A stretch of 26,045 nt of DNA from JAADHY01 sp964428935 (GTDB lineage Bacteria; Planctomycetota; Planctomycetia; Planctomycetales; Planctomycetaceae), in NCBI GenBank assembly GCA_964428935.1, contig CAYSAG010000038.1:1-26045 (forward strand). Reading direction: 5' to 3'. The notes below the pieces were generated by a model. That model worked only from the letters and a program-made list of their open reading frames with translations. It did not search any database and was not told where the DNA came from. The position numbers and the translations under genes are program-made. Every line of letters starts with the position of its first letter. The stretch's first letter is position 1. Shown in pieces: positions 15,445 to 22,421 of this stretch.

Positions 15445-15830
15445 GCGCGGACAGTCCCATTCGACTCGAAAAGCAAAGGGGTGTCACCGTGCTCGACTTC
15501 GAGCCGGACGCCGCGCAGACGGCCGGTGAAGTGCTGTTCGTCCACTTGGCGGACGTGCTGGAACAACTGGGCCGTGAGCCGGCGACAGAAGTGGTCGTCG
15601 ACTTGCAGGAGCTGGAGTTTTTCGGCTCGTCGGTCCTCGAGGCATTGCTCAGACTGTGGCACTTCGTGAACGACCGCGGCGGCTGTGTCGTCATTTGCAA
15701 CGCCAGCGAGATTGCTCGGGACGTTCTCGAGACCGCCCACTTCGACACGCTGTTCCCGCTGGTCGAGTCGCGCGAGGCCGCGTTGAAGCTGGTGCGTCAG
15801 TCGACGGGGTCGGAGCCGGGAGCGGCGTGA
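15441..15830 (+). CDS. STAS-domain protein (anti-sigma factor antagonist type)
   Basis: This 129-residue protein is a single STAS domain. The core VVVDLQELEFFGSSVLEALLRL corresponds to the segment that in SpoIIAA reads D-S-S-G with the phosphorylated serine; here it is G62-S63-S64-V65, so the serine is kept but the flanking Asp and Gly are changed. The ATG overlaps the stop of the REC-ATPase gene (ATGA), and GAGGTG lies just upstream, so translation is coupled and a 1:1 partnership is likely. No phosphatase (PP2C) or sigma factor is encoded nearby. The last 34 bases overlap the end of the convergent lipase gene. Fold confidence is high; whether it is phosphorylated depends on the altered motif. 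Confidence 0.87.
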   Translation: MSADSPIRLEKQRGVTVLDFEPDAAQTAGEVLFVHLADVLEQLGREPATEVVVDLQELEFFGSSVLEALLRLWHFVNDRGGCVVICNASEIARDVLETAHFDTLFPLVESREAALKLVRQSTGSEPGAA

Positions 15831-16984
15831 CCGCCTTCGAGGCCTCGAGCAGCGGACTCTGCCTGTTCCACCTGGCCGTTCTTGACGGCCCGAATGGGGT
15901 CGCGCCGTCCCGACTCGCGCAACGCTCCCGTCTGAACGAACCGAACGCTGGCTGCAATGACCTCGTCGGAGTACATGAGAAACGAGTGCAGGCAGTAGAC
16001 GGTCATGAAGTCCGCCGCGCCCGGCAGCCGCGTGCTGGAAACGGCCACCGTGCCGTCGTCGTCACCCGGGACCAACGGGTTGAACCCCTCCGGCTTTCCT
16101 CGAGCTCCCGCAATGACGGCAAACTCGCACGGCGGTGGAGGCAGCTTGGCAATGAAGCCGTCCGGGTCCGTCACCAGCTCTTGCCCCGCCGGTCCGAAAA
16201 TGGCCCGGTACAGTTTGAGTCCCTTCAGCCGGTCGGCCAAGTGAGCGCCCAGGTTGGGAACGCCCAACATGACCATTCGACGCACCCGTTTGTCCTTGTG
16301 CTTGGCCAAGAAAGCTCGAACCACCAGACCGCCCATGCTGTGGGCGACGAAGTTGACCTCTTCCATGCCTTCCAGCGAGCCGACGGCGCGAGCCAACAAG
16401 TCGGCCGCTTCGGCAATACGCACCTGCGTGCTCGGGTAGCCAAACGAGAAAACCTGGTAGCCGGCTTCCTGAAACGCCTCTCGCATGGGAGACATCGACC
16501 GGGACGAGCGGACAAGACCGTGAACCAGCACCACGGCCTTTCCCGACATGGGTGGCAGTCCCCGGCTCTGGCGAATCCGCTGCAGCTCCTGAAGGCACTG
16601 CTCGAACGTGCCCGAGGCGTACTGGTAGTTCTTCCCGTCGAGCAGCCGGTAGGTGTCGCGCAGCACGTTCCACTGAATTCGCCAGTCATGGAAGAAATGG
16701 ACGTCGGCCCAAAACTGCAACCCGCCCAGGGTCTTGACGGCCCAGCGAACGCGACGGAGCGGTTTTTTCGAGGACTCGTCCTGACCCATGGCCGTTCCCT
16801 GCAGCGCGCACGCGAGCGCCAGAGTCGCCAGCCAGAGGCACCCGGCGGTTCTCCAACGAGTCGACCCGGTCGCTCGTTGCGACCCGTGGAACTCCTTTCG
16901 TGCCAAGACGCCGCGGCAAGGACCGAGGCCGCCAACGCGGCTCGGACTCCGCACTCGCAGGCGGGTTGTCTGGAAAACCGTCAC
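15797..16984 (-). CDS. Exported alpha/beta-hydrolase, lipase/esterase type
   Basis: The protein has a signal peptide (hydrophobic core CLWLATLALACAL, likely cleavage near GTAMG) and a lipase-like alpha/beta-hydrolase domain. The oxyanion strand is VVLVHGLVRSS, the nucleophile motif FVAHSMGGLVVR (serine present). The acid is likely in PGDDDGTVAV and the histidine in YCLHSFLM, so the triad appears complete. This order matches EstA/LipA-like lipases. The start is uncertain. A GTG at 16984 overlaps the stop of the lactonase gene (GTGA, coupling), but leaves a long N-region before the signal peptide. A TTG at 16906 gives a more normal 369-residue preprotein. AAAGGAG at about 16893 has no start codon in reach. 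It is probably cotranscribed with the lactonase gene upstream. Confidence 0.85.
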   Translation of the reverse strand: MTVFQTTRLRVRSPSRVGGLGPCRGVLARKEFHGSQRATGSTRWRTAGCLWLATLALACALQGTAMGQDESSKKPLRRVRWAVKTLGGLQFWADVHFFHDWRIQWNVLRDTYRLLDGKNYQYASGTFEQCLQELQRIRQSRGLPPMSGKAVVLVHGLVRSSRSMSPMREAFQEAGYQVFSFGYPSTQVRIAEAADLLARAVGSLEGMEEVNFVAHSMGGLVVRAFLAKHKDKRVRRMVMLGVPNLGAHLADRLKGLKLYRAIFGPAGQELVTDPDGFIAKLPPPPCEFAVIAGARGKPEGFNPLVPGDDDGTVAVSSTRLPGAADFMTVYCLHSFLMYSDEVIAASVRFVQTGALRESGRRDPIRAVKNGQVEQAESAARGLEGGHAAPGSDPVD

Positions 16985-17961
16985 TGTCCGCGCACGTTCA
17001 TTCGAATGGCGTAAAGGCCCTTGCGAGCCGTGATGAACAGCGTCCTCCTGTCGCGGCCGCCAAAGCAGACGTTGGCCGGCGTTTCGGGGACCTCGATTTC
17101 CAGAATCTTTTTCCCTTTCGGCGAGTACACCGCGACCGTCCGACGCGTCAGGTACAGGTTGCCGCGTTCGTCCAAAGTCATTCCGTCCGAGCCTTGTGGG
17201 GCGAACAGGGTTTTGTCGGTGACCGAGCCGTCCGGGAGAATTCGGTAGCGGTACGTCTTGCCGGCCCCGGCGTCGGCCACGTACAGCCACCGGCCGTCGG
17301 ACGTGCCAATGATTCCGTTCGGCTTGACCAAGTCGTCAATCACCCGTCGGAGTTCTTTTTGGTCCGGCGTAATGTAGTAGACGTGAAACCCGTCCTGCTC
17401 CAAACCCTCCTGGGACCCGTAACGCGGGTCCGTGAAGTAGACGCCGCCCTTCGGGTCCACCCACAAGTCGTTGGGGCTGTTCAGCCGCTTGCCCCGGTAG
17501 CGGTCGGCCAGCACGGTGACGGTGCCGTCTGGAGCGACCGAGGTCACCCGGCGGTTCTTTCCCTCACACACCAGCAAATTGCCCCGGGCATCGAAATAGA
17601 GCCCATTGCCGCCGCCGGTGTTCTCTCGAAAAACCGAAAGTTTCCCATCGACGGACCAGACGTAGGTCTTGCTGGCCCGAACGTCGGAGAAGTAGACGTT
17701 GCCTTTTGCGTCGCACGCCGGCCCTTCGGTGAACAGGAACCCGTCGGCCAGCTTGACGACCCGAGCTCCCGGCGCGACCAAACCGCTGGCGTCGGCGGCT
17801 CGAGCCGGTTGTCCGGTTGCGAGCACCACCCCGAACGTGAGTGCGAGCACCGTCAGCGTCGCCTGCAAGCGGACAGACGCGGCTGGACCCGAGTTGTCGT
17901 TGCCACTGGCGAGGCCGCGCCTCCACCGCGACGTTGTTCGGAACAGCTTGTTGGTATTCAT
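16981..17961 (-). CDS. Exported SMP-30/gluconolactonase-family protein
   Basis: This 326-residue protein is a six-bladed beta-propeller of the SMP-30/gluconolactonase/LRE family, which hydrolyses sugar lactones in a divalent-metal site. The expected metal ligands are visible: Glu in FLFTEGPACD, Asn in LNSPNDLWVDP, Asn in VKPNGIIGTSD and Asp in GSDGMTLDERGNLYL. Repeated D-x-x-G-N-x-Y-F/L blade strands run through it. A twin-basic N-region and the hydrophobic segment LTVLALTFGVVLA ending near ARAAD mark it as exported. ATG 17961 was chosen because the signal peptide follows; the open frame upstream to 18234 is basic and has no ribosome site. Its stop overlaps or precedes the lipase start, so the two probably share a transcript. 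The substrate is unknown. Confidence 0.9.
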   Translation of the reverse strand: MNTNKLFRTTSRWRRGLASGNDNSGPAASVRLQATLTVLALTFGVVLATGQPARAADASGLVAPGARVVKLADGFLFTEGPACDAKGNVYFSDVRASKTYVWSVDGKLSVFRENTGGGNGLYFDARGNLLVCEGKNRRVTSVAPDGTVTVLADRYRGKRLNSPNDLWVDPKGGVYFTDPRYGSQEGLEQDGFHVYYITPDQKELRRVIDDLVKPNGIIGTSDGRWLYVADAGAGKTYRYRILPDGSVTDKTLFAPQGSDGMTLDERGNLYLTRRTVAVYSPKGKKILEIEVPETPANVCFGGRDRRTLFITARKGLYAIRMNVRGQ

Positions 17962-18255
17962 GGCCCGACTCCGAGCAAAGTTCGAACGACGAAGGCACCC
18001 CAAGCGAACGCGAACGGGAAGGTCCCGGCGCCCCGTGCGCGAAACCCGGCTGCAGGTGACGACGGGTCTTCGGCCCGAAGTCTGCGAGGTGGGCCGACGT
18101 CGAGCGTGGCCGTCCTCGCCGCTAACAACAGTAACCGGCTCGACGAACTTCAGCCAGCGAAAGGGAGGCTTTCCGCCGCTCGGGAACAGGAGGGGCGGTC
18201 GCCGGACGAAGAGCACCCGGAAGGAGTTGGTCATGTTCGTTCGAGGCCCGCTTGG

Positions 18256-19194
18256 CTACTGCGGCCGCTCGCCCACCCGTTCCGCCTCGCCGGTCATGGG
18301 CACGAAAGCCACTGGCGTGATCGACTCTTTCTGAATGGTGCCGTCTTTCTGCTTGGTCACAACGACCAGCGTCTGGAAGAAGCGTCCCACGGGAATGACG
18401 AGTCGGCCGCCAGGGGCGAGTTGGTCAATGAGCGGCTGGGGAATGTGGTCGGGTGCCGCGGCGACAATGATGACGTCGTACGGAGCGTGCTCGGGCCAGC
18501 CGCGGTAGCCGTCGGCGCAGCGCACGTGGACGTTCTTGTAACCCAGTCGTTTCAGCCGTGCGCGGGCCAGGTCGGCCAAAGGCTTGAGAATCTCGACGCT
18601 GTAAACCTCCTTCACCAGCTCCGCCAGCACGGCCGCTTGGTAGCCGGACCCGGTCCCAATGTCGAGGGCCCGCGACGTTGGACGCGGCCGGGCCAACTGG
18701 GTCATGAGCGCCACAATGTAAGGCTGCGAAATGGTCTGGCCGTAACCAATCGGAAGCGGGCAGTCGTGGTAGGCCTCGTCGCGGAGCGACTCGGGAACGA
18801 ACAGATGCCGCGGGACCTTCCGCATGGCTTCCAGCACGCGCGGGTCGCGAATGTCGCGAGCCTCCAACTGCTCGCGAACCATTTGAAGCCGGCGCTGACG
18901 CATCAACGACTCGTCGGCCAACCCGACGCCAACTTGCTGGCTGTCCGAGCCGGCTTCGCTGCTCGTCCCCTGGGCTGCCTCCTGAGCCGACACGAAACGG
19001 ACCTGTGTCACAATGGCACCTCCTGAGCCATCCGAAGCCTGAGACTGCTCGCCGTCCGGAGCCGGAACCGGCAAACAACACAGAGCGACCGCGAACAGGA
19101 GTACGACCGCCACGACCAGCGTGCCGACTCCAATCTGCAGCATTCGCCGTTTGACGCTGCTGCCAACCACGCGTGCTTCCCAAGAGCCAATCAC
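18256..19194 (-). CDS. pcm: Protein-L-isoaspartate O-methyltransferase with N-terminal membrane anchor
   Basis: PIMT methylates isoaspartyl residues formed by protein ageing, using S-adenosylmethionine, and so starts their repair. The catalytic domain fills about residues 100-300: VREQLEARDI, PRHLFVP, then the PIMT substrate-loop segment YGQTISQPYIVALM, the SAM motif LDIGTGSGYQAAVLAEL, EVYSVEILKPL and RLVIPVG. It is preceded by a hydrophobic helix (about 20-43) and a Ser/Gly/Gln-rich linker of some 55 residues, so the enzyme should sit on the outer face of the membrane or be exported; typical PIMT of about 210 residues lacks both. The CC after the helix does not fit a lipobox well. The start is uncertain: GTG 19194, GTG 19170 (GGGAAG upstream) or ATG 19143. 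All keep the helix. Confidence 0.9.
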   Translation of the reverse strand: MIGSWEARVVGSSVKRRMLQIGVGTLVVAVVLLFAVALCCLPVPAPDGEQSQASDGSGGAIVTQVRFVSAQEAAQGTSSEAGSDSQQVGVGLADESLMRQRRLQMVREQLEARDIRDPRVLEAMRKVPRHLFVPESLRDEAYHDCPLPIGYGQTISQPYIVALMTQLARPRPTSRALDIGTGSGYQAAVLAELVKEVYSVEILKPLADLARARLKRLGYKNVHVRCADGYRGWPEHAPYDVIIVAAAPDHIPQPLIDQLAPGGRLVIPVGRFFQTLVVVTKQKDGTIQKESITPVAFVPMTGEAERVGERPQ

Positions 19195-19448
19195 GGTAAG
19201 GTGGGCCAGTTTCTGCAGGGAGTTACCAAGGCGGGGCTATGTTTGTGGTGCTACCGTAGCCCTTTTTCGCAGGGCCAGTATTATTCTACTCGTCCAGTTT
19301 GCACCTTGGGCCAGGCTTTCGCAAGTCTGACCCGAGAAACGGGTTCTCAGAAATAATGTGTACACACGAACTGGATTGACTGGACGCGGCCGCGGTGGCC
19401 CGTGCGGGTTGAACCTCTTCGGCTCGTTGTACAGGAGGGGGACGACCA
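19195..19448. promoter_or_regulatory. Divergent spacer, pcm / nitroreductase
   Basis: The 254 bases hold AT-richer patches. On the minus strand TAGAAT (19288-19283) resembles a -10 for pcm, without a clear -35. On the plus side GAGAA/TTCTC (19334-19348) and the perfect 10-bp palindrome TGTGTACACA (19357-19366) could be protein sites for the nitroreductase, but both are short. CAGGAGGGG at about 19432-19440 is the ribosome site for the gene at 19449. Confidence 0.3.
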
Positions 19449-20051
19449 ATGACTGACCGATTGGACGCCGACTTGGTGCCGCTTCCGACGCCGCAAACGA
19501 GCGGCGGTTTGTCGTTGACCGAAGCGCTCCAGCGACGACGCTCGGTGCGGGAGTTCACGAACCAGCGCCTCTCGCTGGAAGAGCTGTCGCAGCTGTGCTG
19601 GGCCGGACAAGGCGTGACCAGCCCGCAAGGTTTTCGAACGGCACCGTCGGCCGGAGGCATTTTGCCTTTCACGCTGCTGGTGGCGACCCCAGACGGCTTG
19701 TTTGCTTACGAGCCGGCGGAGCACCGTTTGCGACGGCAAGTGGCCAAGGACGTGCGTCCGGAACTGCAGGCGGGCAGTTTGGACCAGGAGTGTGTCGGAG
19801 CGGCTCCTGCCGTGTTCGTCTTGGTGGCCGAGCTGCTGGCCATGCGAGCCAAGTACGCGGGACGTGCCGAGTTCTACGTCACGTTGGAAGCGGGACACAT
19901 TGCTCAGAACCTTCTGTTGCAAGCAACGGCACTCGGGCTGGGCGGAGTGCCGGTGGGAGCTTTCCACGAGCGGTTGATTTCGGTCGCTCTGCACTTGCCC
20001 GCCGTCGCCCGGCCGTTGTACTTGGTGCCGATTGGACACCCGGCCGGGTGA
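19449..20051 (+). CDS. SagB-type nitroreductase-family flavoprotein
   Basis: This 200-residue protein belongs to the FMN-dependent nitroreductase superfamily. It opens after a short lead with LTEALQRRRSVREF, the Arg-rich FMN-phosphate motif. LSQLCWAGQGVTSPQGFRTAPSAGG follows, which is the hallmark of SagB-type members, and the C-terminal half has LEAGHIAQNLLLQATALGLGGVPVGAF, the dimer/FMN-binding helix motif. SagB enzymes oxidise azolines in peptide natural products, but no cyclodehydratase or precursor peptide is nearby. Here it is more likely a stand-alone reductase of nitro or quinone compounds, as in many genomes. ATG 19449 has a strong AGGAGG eight bases upstream. The gene is single, with divergent pcm on one side and a convergent gene on the other. 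Confidence 0.92.
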   Translation: MTDRLDADLVPLPTPQTSGGLSLTEALQRRRSVREFTNQRLSLEELSQLCWAGQGVTSPQGFRTAPSAGGILPFTLLVATPDGLFAYEPAEHRLRRQVAKDVRPELQAGSLDQECVGAAPAVFVLVAELLAMRAKYAGRAEFYVTLEAGHIAQNLLLQATALGLGGVPVGAFHERLISVALHLPAVARPLYLVPIGHPAG

Positions 20052-20113
20052 CGCTTCGGCCTTTTCCGCGCTGACCCGGCTGGCCTCGTCTTGCACCGGC
20101 CGCCGTGCTGGCT

Positions 20114-21835
20114 TCAGCGACGCCGGTCCGGCTCCACTTCGTCCGGGTCGAGCTTGACGACCCGGAGGAAGCGAATGACGGCGTCGCCGCGACGGGCTCG
20201 AATCACCAAGTCGGCTCCGGTGTAGCCCTTCTTCGGAAACCACGCGTCCGGCAGGAGGAAGGTGACGGTGCGCGTTCGGCCGGTGTTTCCGCAGCGGACC
20301 AGCCGTTCGTCCGTGGACGTCGGCCCGTTGAAGTACTGGAGCGTCCACTCCGCGTTGTCTTTGTCGACGTACGTCACTTTGACGGCCACTCGGTGCGGCC
20401 CGCCGCTCAGGAAACGGTCCTCCACGCCGAACAGGATTTTCGTTTGGCCGTTGGCCACGTCGGTGCGGCGGGCCGTGAAGTCGTAGCGGTGGCCGCGGGC
20501 GAAATCGAACATTTGGTCGGGCACGTCGACCCGTTCGGTCGGCACGGTTCGAGCTCCGTCGGCGTCCCGCTGGTAAACCCACCGCTCGAAATTCTTCACC
20601 GCTAGCGGCTGGTTCCACTTCTTGTGGAGTCGGTCCGGCACGAAGCTTTGGCGCAGGTAGCACCAAGCGTCGGGAGCGGTGCGGACGGTCCGACCCAGCT
20701 CCAACGCCACGTAGTGCAGCAGCGGCGGGTTGACCAGCCACGGTCCCCCCTCGGCCCAAACAAAGTTGCGCCGCATTTGCAGGACCCGCAGCATCGACTC
20801 GTGGTACCGGTGCGGAAACGTCTCGACCGGACCGAACCGGACGACGTGCTGCGCCGTGTACTCCTCGTTCTCGTCGCCGGAAGCCCGGTTCTCGGCAATC
20901 AGCGGGTTCGACTCGTCGACGACCAAGTACCCGTTCTCGTCCAGCAGTTGCCCCAGGGCCGGGTTGGGCGCGTGCAGCATGTAGTGTTCGACGAAGCCGT
21001 TGCGCTGTCCCATGCCCAGCTTCAGACACAACTGCAGGTCGCGGTCGACGCCCGAGACGTTGCACAGCTTGTACTCGTACGGGTGGAACGCGGCGGCCCA
21101 AGCGCGCAGACGCTGTTCGTACAGCGGACGTCGAGGGTCGTCCAGTCGCGGCCCCACGCCTTCTTCTCCTCGCGAAGCCGACTTCAGGTGCAAGTAGCAG
21201 AAGTCGAGCTGCGGCATTTGCGGAATGCCCGAGCGTCCCAGGGCCTCGACCAGTTTCAAGTACCGGCGGTGGTACTGCGGGTGGTAAATGTCCATGTTGA
21301 CGACTTGAAAGGGAATGGACGAGTTGGGACGCTCTTCAATCAACGGCACGCCGTACTTTCTCAGCCACCGCGGCGCGCTGCCTTCGACGCGGCGAACGAC
21401 CGTGTGGTCGGTCAGACTGCGAAAGTAGCGAGTTTCCCAAACCGAAGCGTACAGGCTGAACCGGACGGCGTACCGCCCGCCCTCGCTGGCTTCCAGAATC
21501 CGCCGGCGAACCGGCTCGAACTCGTAGCGGCCCTCCTCCGGTTCCACCTCCCTCCACGTGACGACCACGTTCCGCAGCAGTCGACCGGGAAACTGGTTTC
21601 CGACTTTCTTGGGGTTGATGGAAACGCCGCTGTAGCGAGCCGCCTTCACCCACGGCGGCAGCGACCAGTCCTCGCCGTCGACCGTCCGTTCCGCCTCCAC
21701 CCATTCGTGAAAGAAGTAGCGTTTGGTGAAAAGCTTCGCGGCTTTGCGGTCGAACTCGTCTCCGGCCGACGCGCGGCAAACAGGAATGACCACGCACGAC
21801 AGAAGCAAGAGCCCCAAACACAATTTCCGATTCAT
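20114..21835 (-). CDS. Secreted glycoside-hydrolase-like TIM-barrel protein (GH-A-like, possibly DUF4832 class)
   Basis: The 573-residue protein has a signal peptide (residues 1-24, cleavage near ASAGD). The segment around Trp94 (VVVTWREVEPEEGRYEFE) matches the second strand of clan GH-A enzymes such as beta-galactosidases of the GH42 type. QLDFCYLHLKSASRGEEG (around 210-226) could hold the acid/base glutamate (Glu224 or Glu225), and FVWAEGGPWL (Glu362) could be the nucleophile, though the order is only suggestive. Residues from about 440 form a beta-rich C-terminal domain that may bind carbohydrate or complete the fold. ATG 21835 follows AAAGGGA. I cannot name a family with certainty; a polysaccharide-processing role outside the cytoplasm is inference. 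It is convergent with the nitroreductase and divergent from the cyclase gene. Confidence 0.75.
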   Translation of the reverse strand: MNRKLCLGLLLLSCVVIPVCRASAGDEFDRKAAKLFTKRYFFHEWVEAERTVDGEDWSLPPWVKAARYSGVSINPKKVGNQFPGRLLRNVVVTWREVEPEEGRYEFEPVRRRILEASEGGRYAVRFSLYASVWETRYFRSLTDHTVVRRVEGSAPRWLRKYGVPLIEERPNSSIPFQVVNMDIYHPQYHRRYLKLVEALGRSGIPQMPQLDFCYLHLKSASRGEEGVGPRLDDPRRPLYEQRLRAWAAAFHPYEYKLCNVSGVDRDLQLCLKLGMGQRNGFVEHYMLHAPNPALGQLLDENGYLVVDESNPLIAENRASGDENEEYTAQHVVRFGPVETFPHRYHESMLRVLQMRRNFVWAEGGPWLVNPPLLHYVALELGRTVRTAPDAWCYLRQSFVPDRLHKKWNQPLAVKNFERWVYQRDADGARTVPTERVDVPDQMFDFARGHRYDFTARRTDVANGQTKILFGVEDRFLSGGPHRVAVKVTYVDKDNAEWTLQYFNGPTSTDERLVRCGNTGRTRTVTFLLPDAWFPKKGYTGADLVIRARRGDAVIRFLRVVKLDPDEVEPDRRR

Positions 21836-22421
21836 GGACGTCCCTTTCGGTCTGTGTCAACGTTCTGACGGCGGGCGGCGCGCCGCAGCCGGCCCGCTTG
21901 TCCGCGTGAGACGCACCGGCCTGGGCGGGTTTCAACGGCCAGTGTCGGCCGGCCTTTCGCCGTTCGGTTCTTGAAGGAAGGCCCGACGCGCCGGGGTTGG
22001 CGACCAAGGCGGACGGAAAGAGCCGGTCCTTGCAGCCCGAAAATCAAGAGGTCCGCACGGCAACGCAGAGCCTTCAGCTTACTGCGCGGCGTTGGCCGGA
22101 CGCCAGGCCAGCGGGCTGGTGCCAACGGGACGAGAGCCCGAGTCGTCCGTCCGCCCCTCGCCAATGCAGCGGGTCAACAGGCCCCGTTCAGTCTGTCGCG
22201 GTGTCGACGGAAAGGACACGTGGCGGGCGGGGGACGGGCCATTTGTCCGGCTGTGTCGTTTGTGCCCGACGCGCCGGTTGACGGGTCGGCAAGGTTTTTT
22301 CGCATTCGGAACCGCCCAGCGTAATTCTCTTTTGTGTATTATGCTTGTACTGTCAGATTCTTTTCGCTCTTTGTGGCGCACCGGCTTCGGCGTGGGGAAG
22401 AGCAGAGGGGAATGGGCGCTC
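21836..22421. other. Long divergent intergenic region, glycosidase-like gene / diguanylate cyclase
   Basis: Nearly 590 bases. The cyclase frame is open back to 22092, but that part is Arg/Pro-rich with no start context, so I leave it noncoding. The AT-rich patch 22295-22350 has a TATTAT (22337-22342) that fits a -10 for the cyclase, without a matching -35. A 12-bp GC palindrome (21875-21886) lies in front of the minus-strand gene; it is short enough to be chance. No RNA gene was recognised. Confidence 0.5.

Noticed and set aside
16900..19026. A very long plus-strand open frame (about 700 codons) antisense to the lactonase and methyltransferase genes
   Set aside because: The minus-strand genes have clear family motifs, and the plus-strand translation has none. 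Long antisense frames are expected in GC-rich DNA with strong third-position bias. Similar antisense frames at 5016-6038, 20624-21868 and 22353-24026 were set aside for the same reason.
19357..19366. TGTGTACACA palindrome before the nitroreductase
   Set aside because: Ten bases are too few to stand out in 26 kb; recorded only within the spacer entry.
19449..20051. SagB-like gene as part of an azoline-peptide natural-product cluster
   Set aside because: No YcaO cyclodehydratase, precursor peptide or exporter lies nearby in the window.
22341..22421. Start of the diguanylate cyclase at ATG 22341
   Set aside because: This ATG lies within an AT-rich, promoter-like patch (TATTATG) and has no Shine-Dalgarno; ATG 22422 has GAGGGGA upstream and lies just before the membrane helix.
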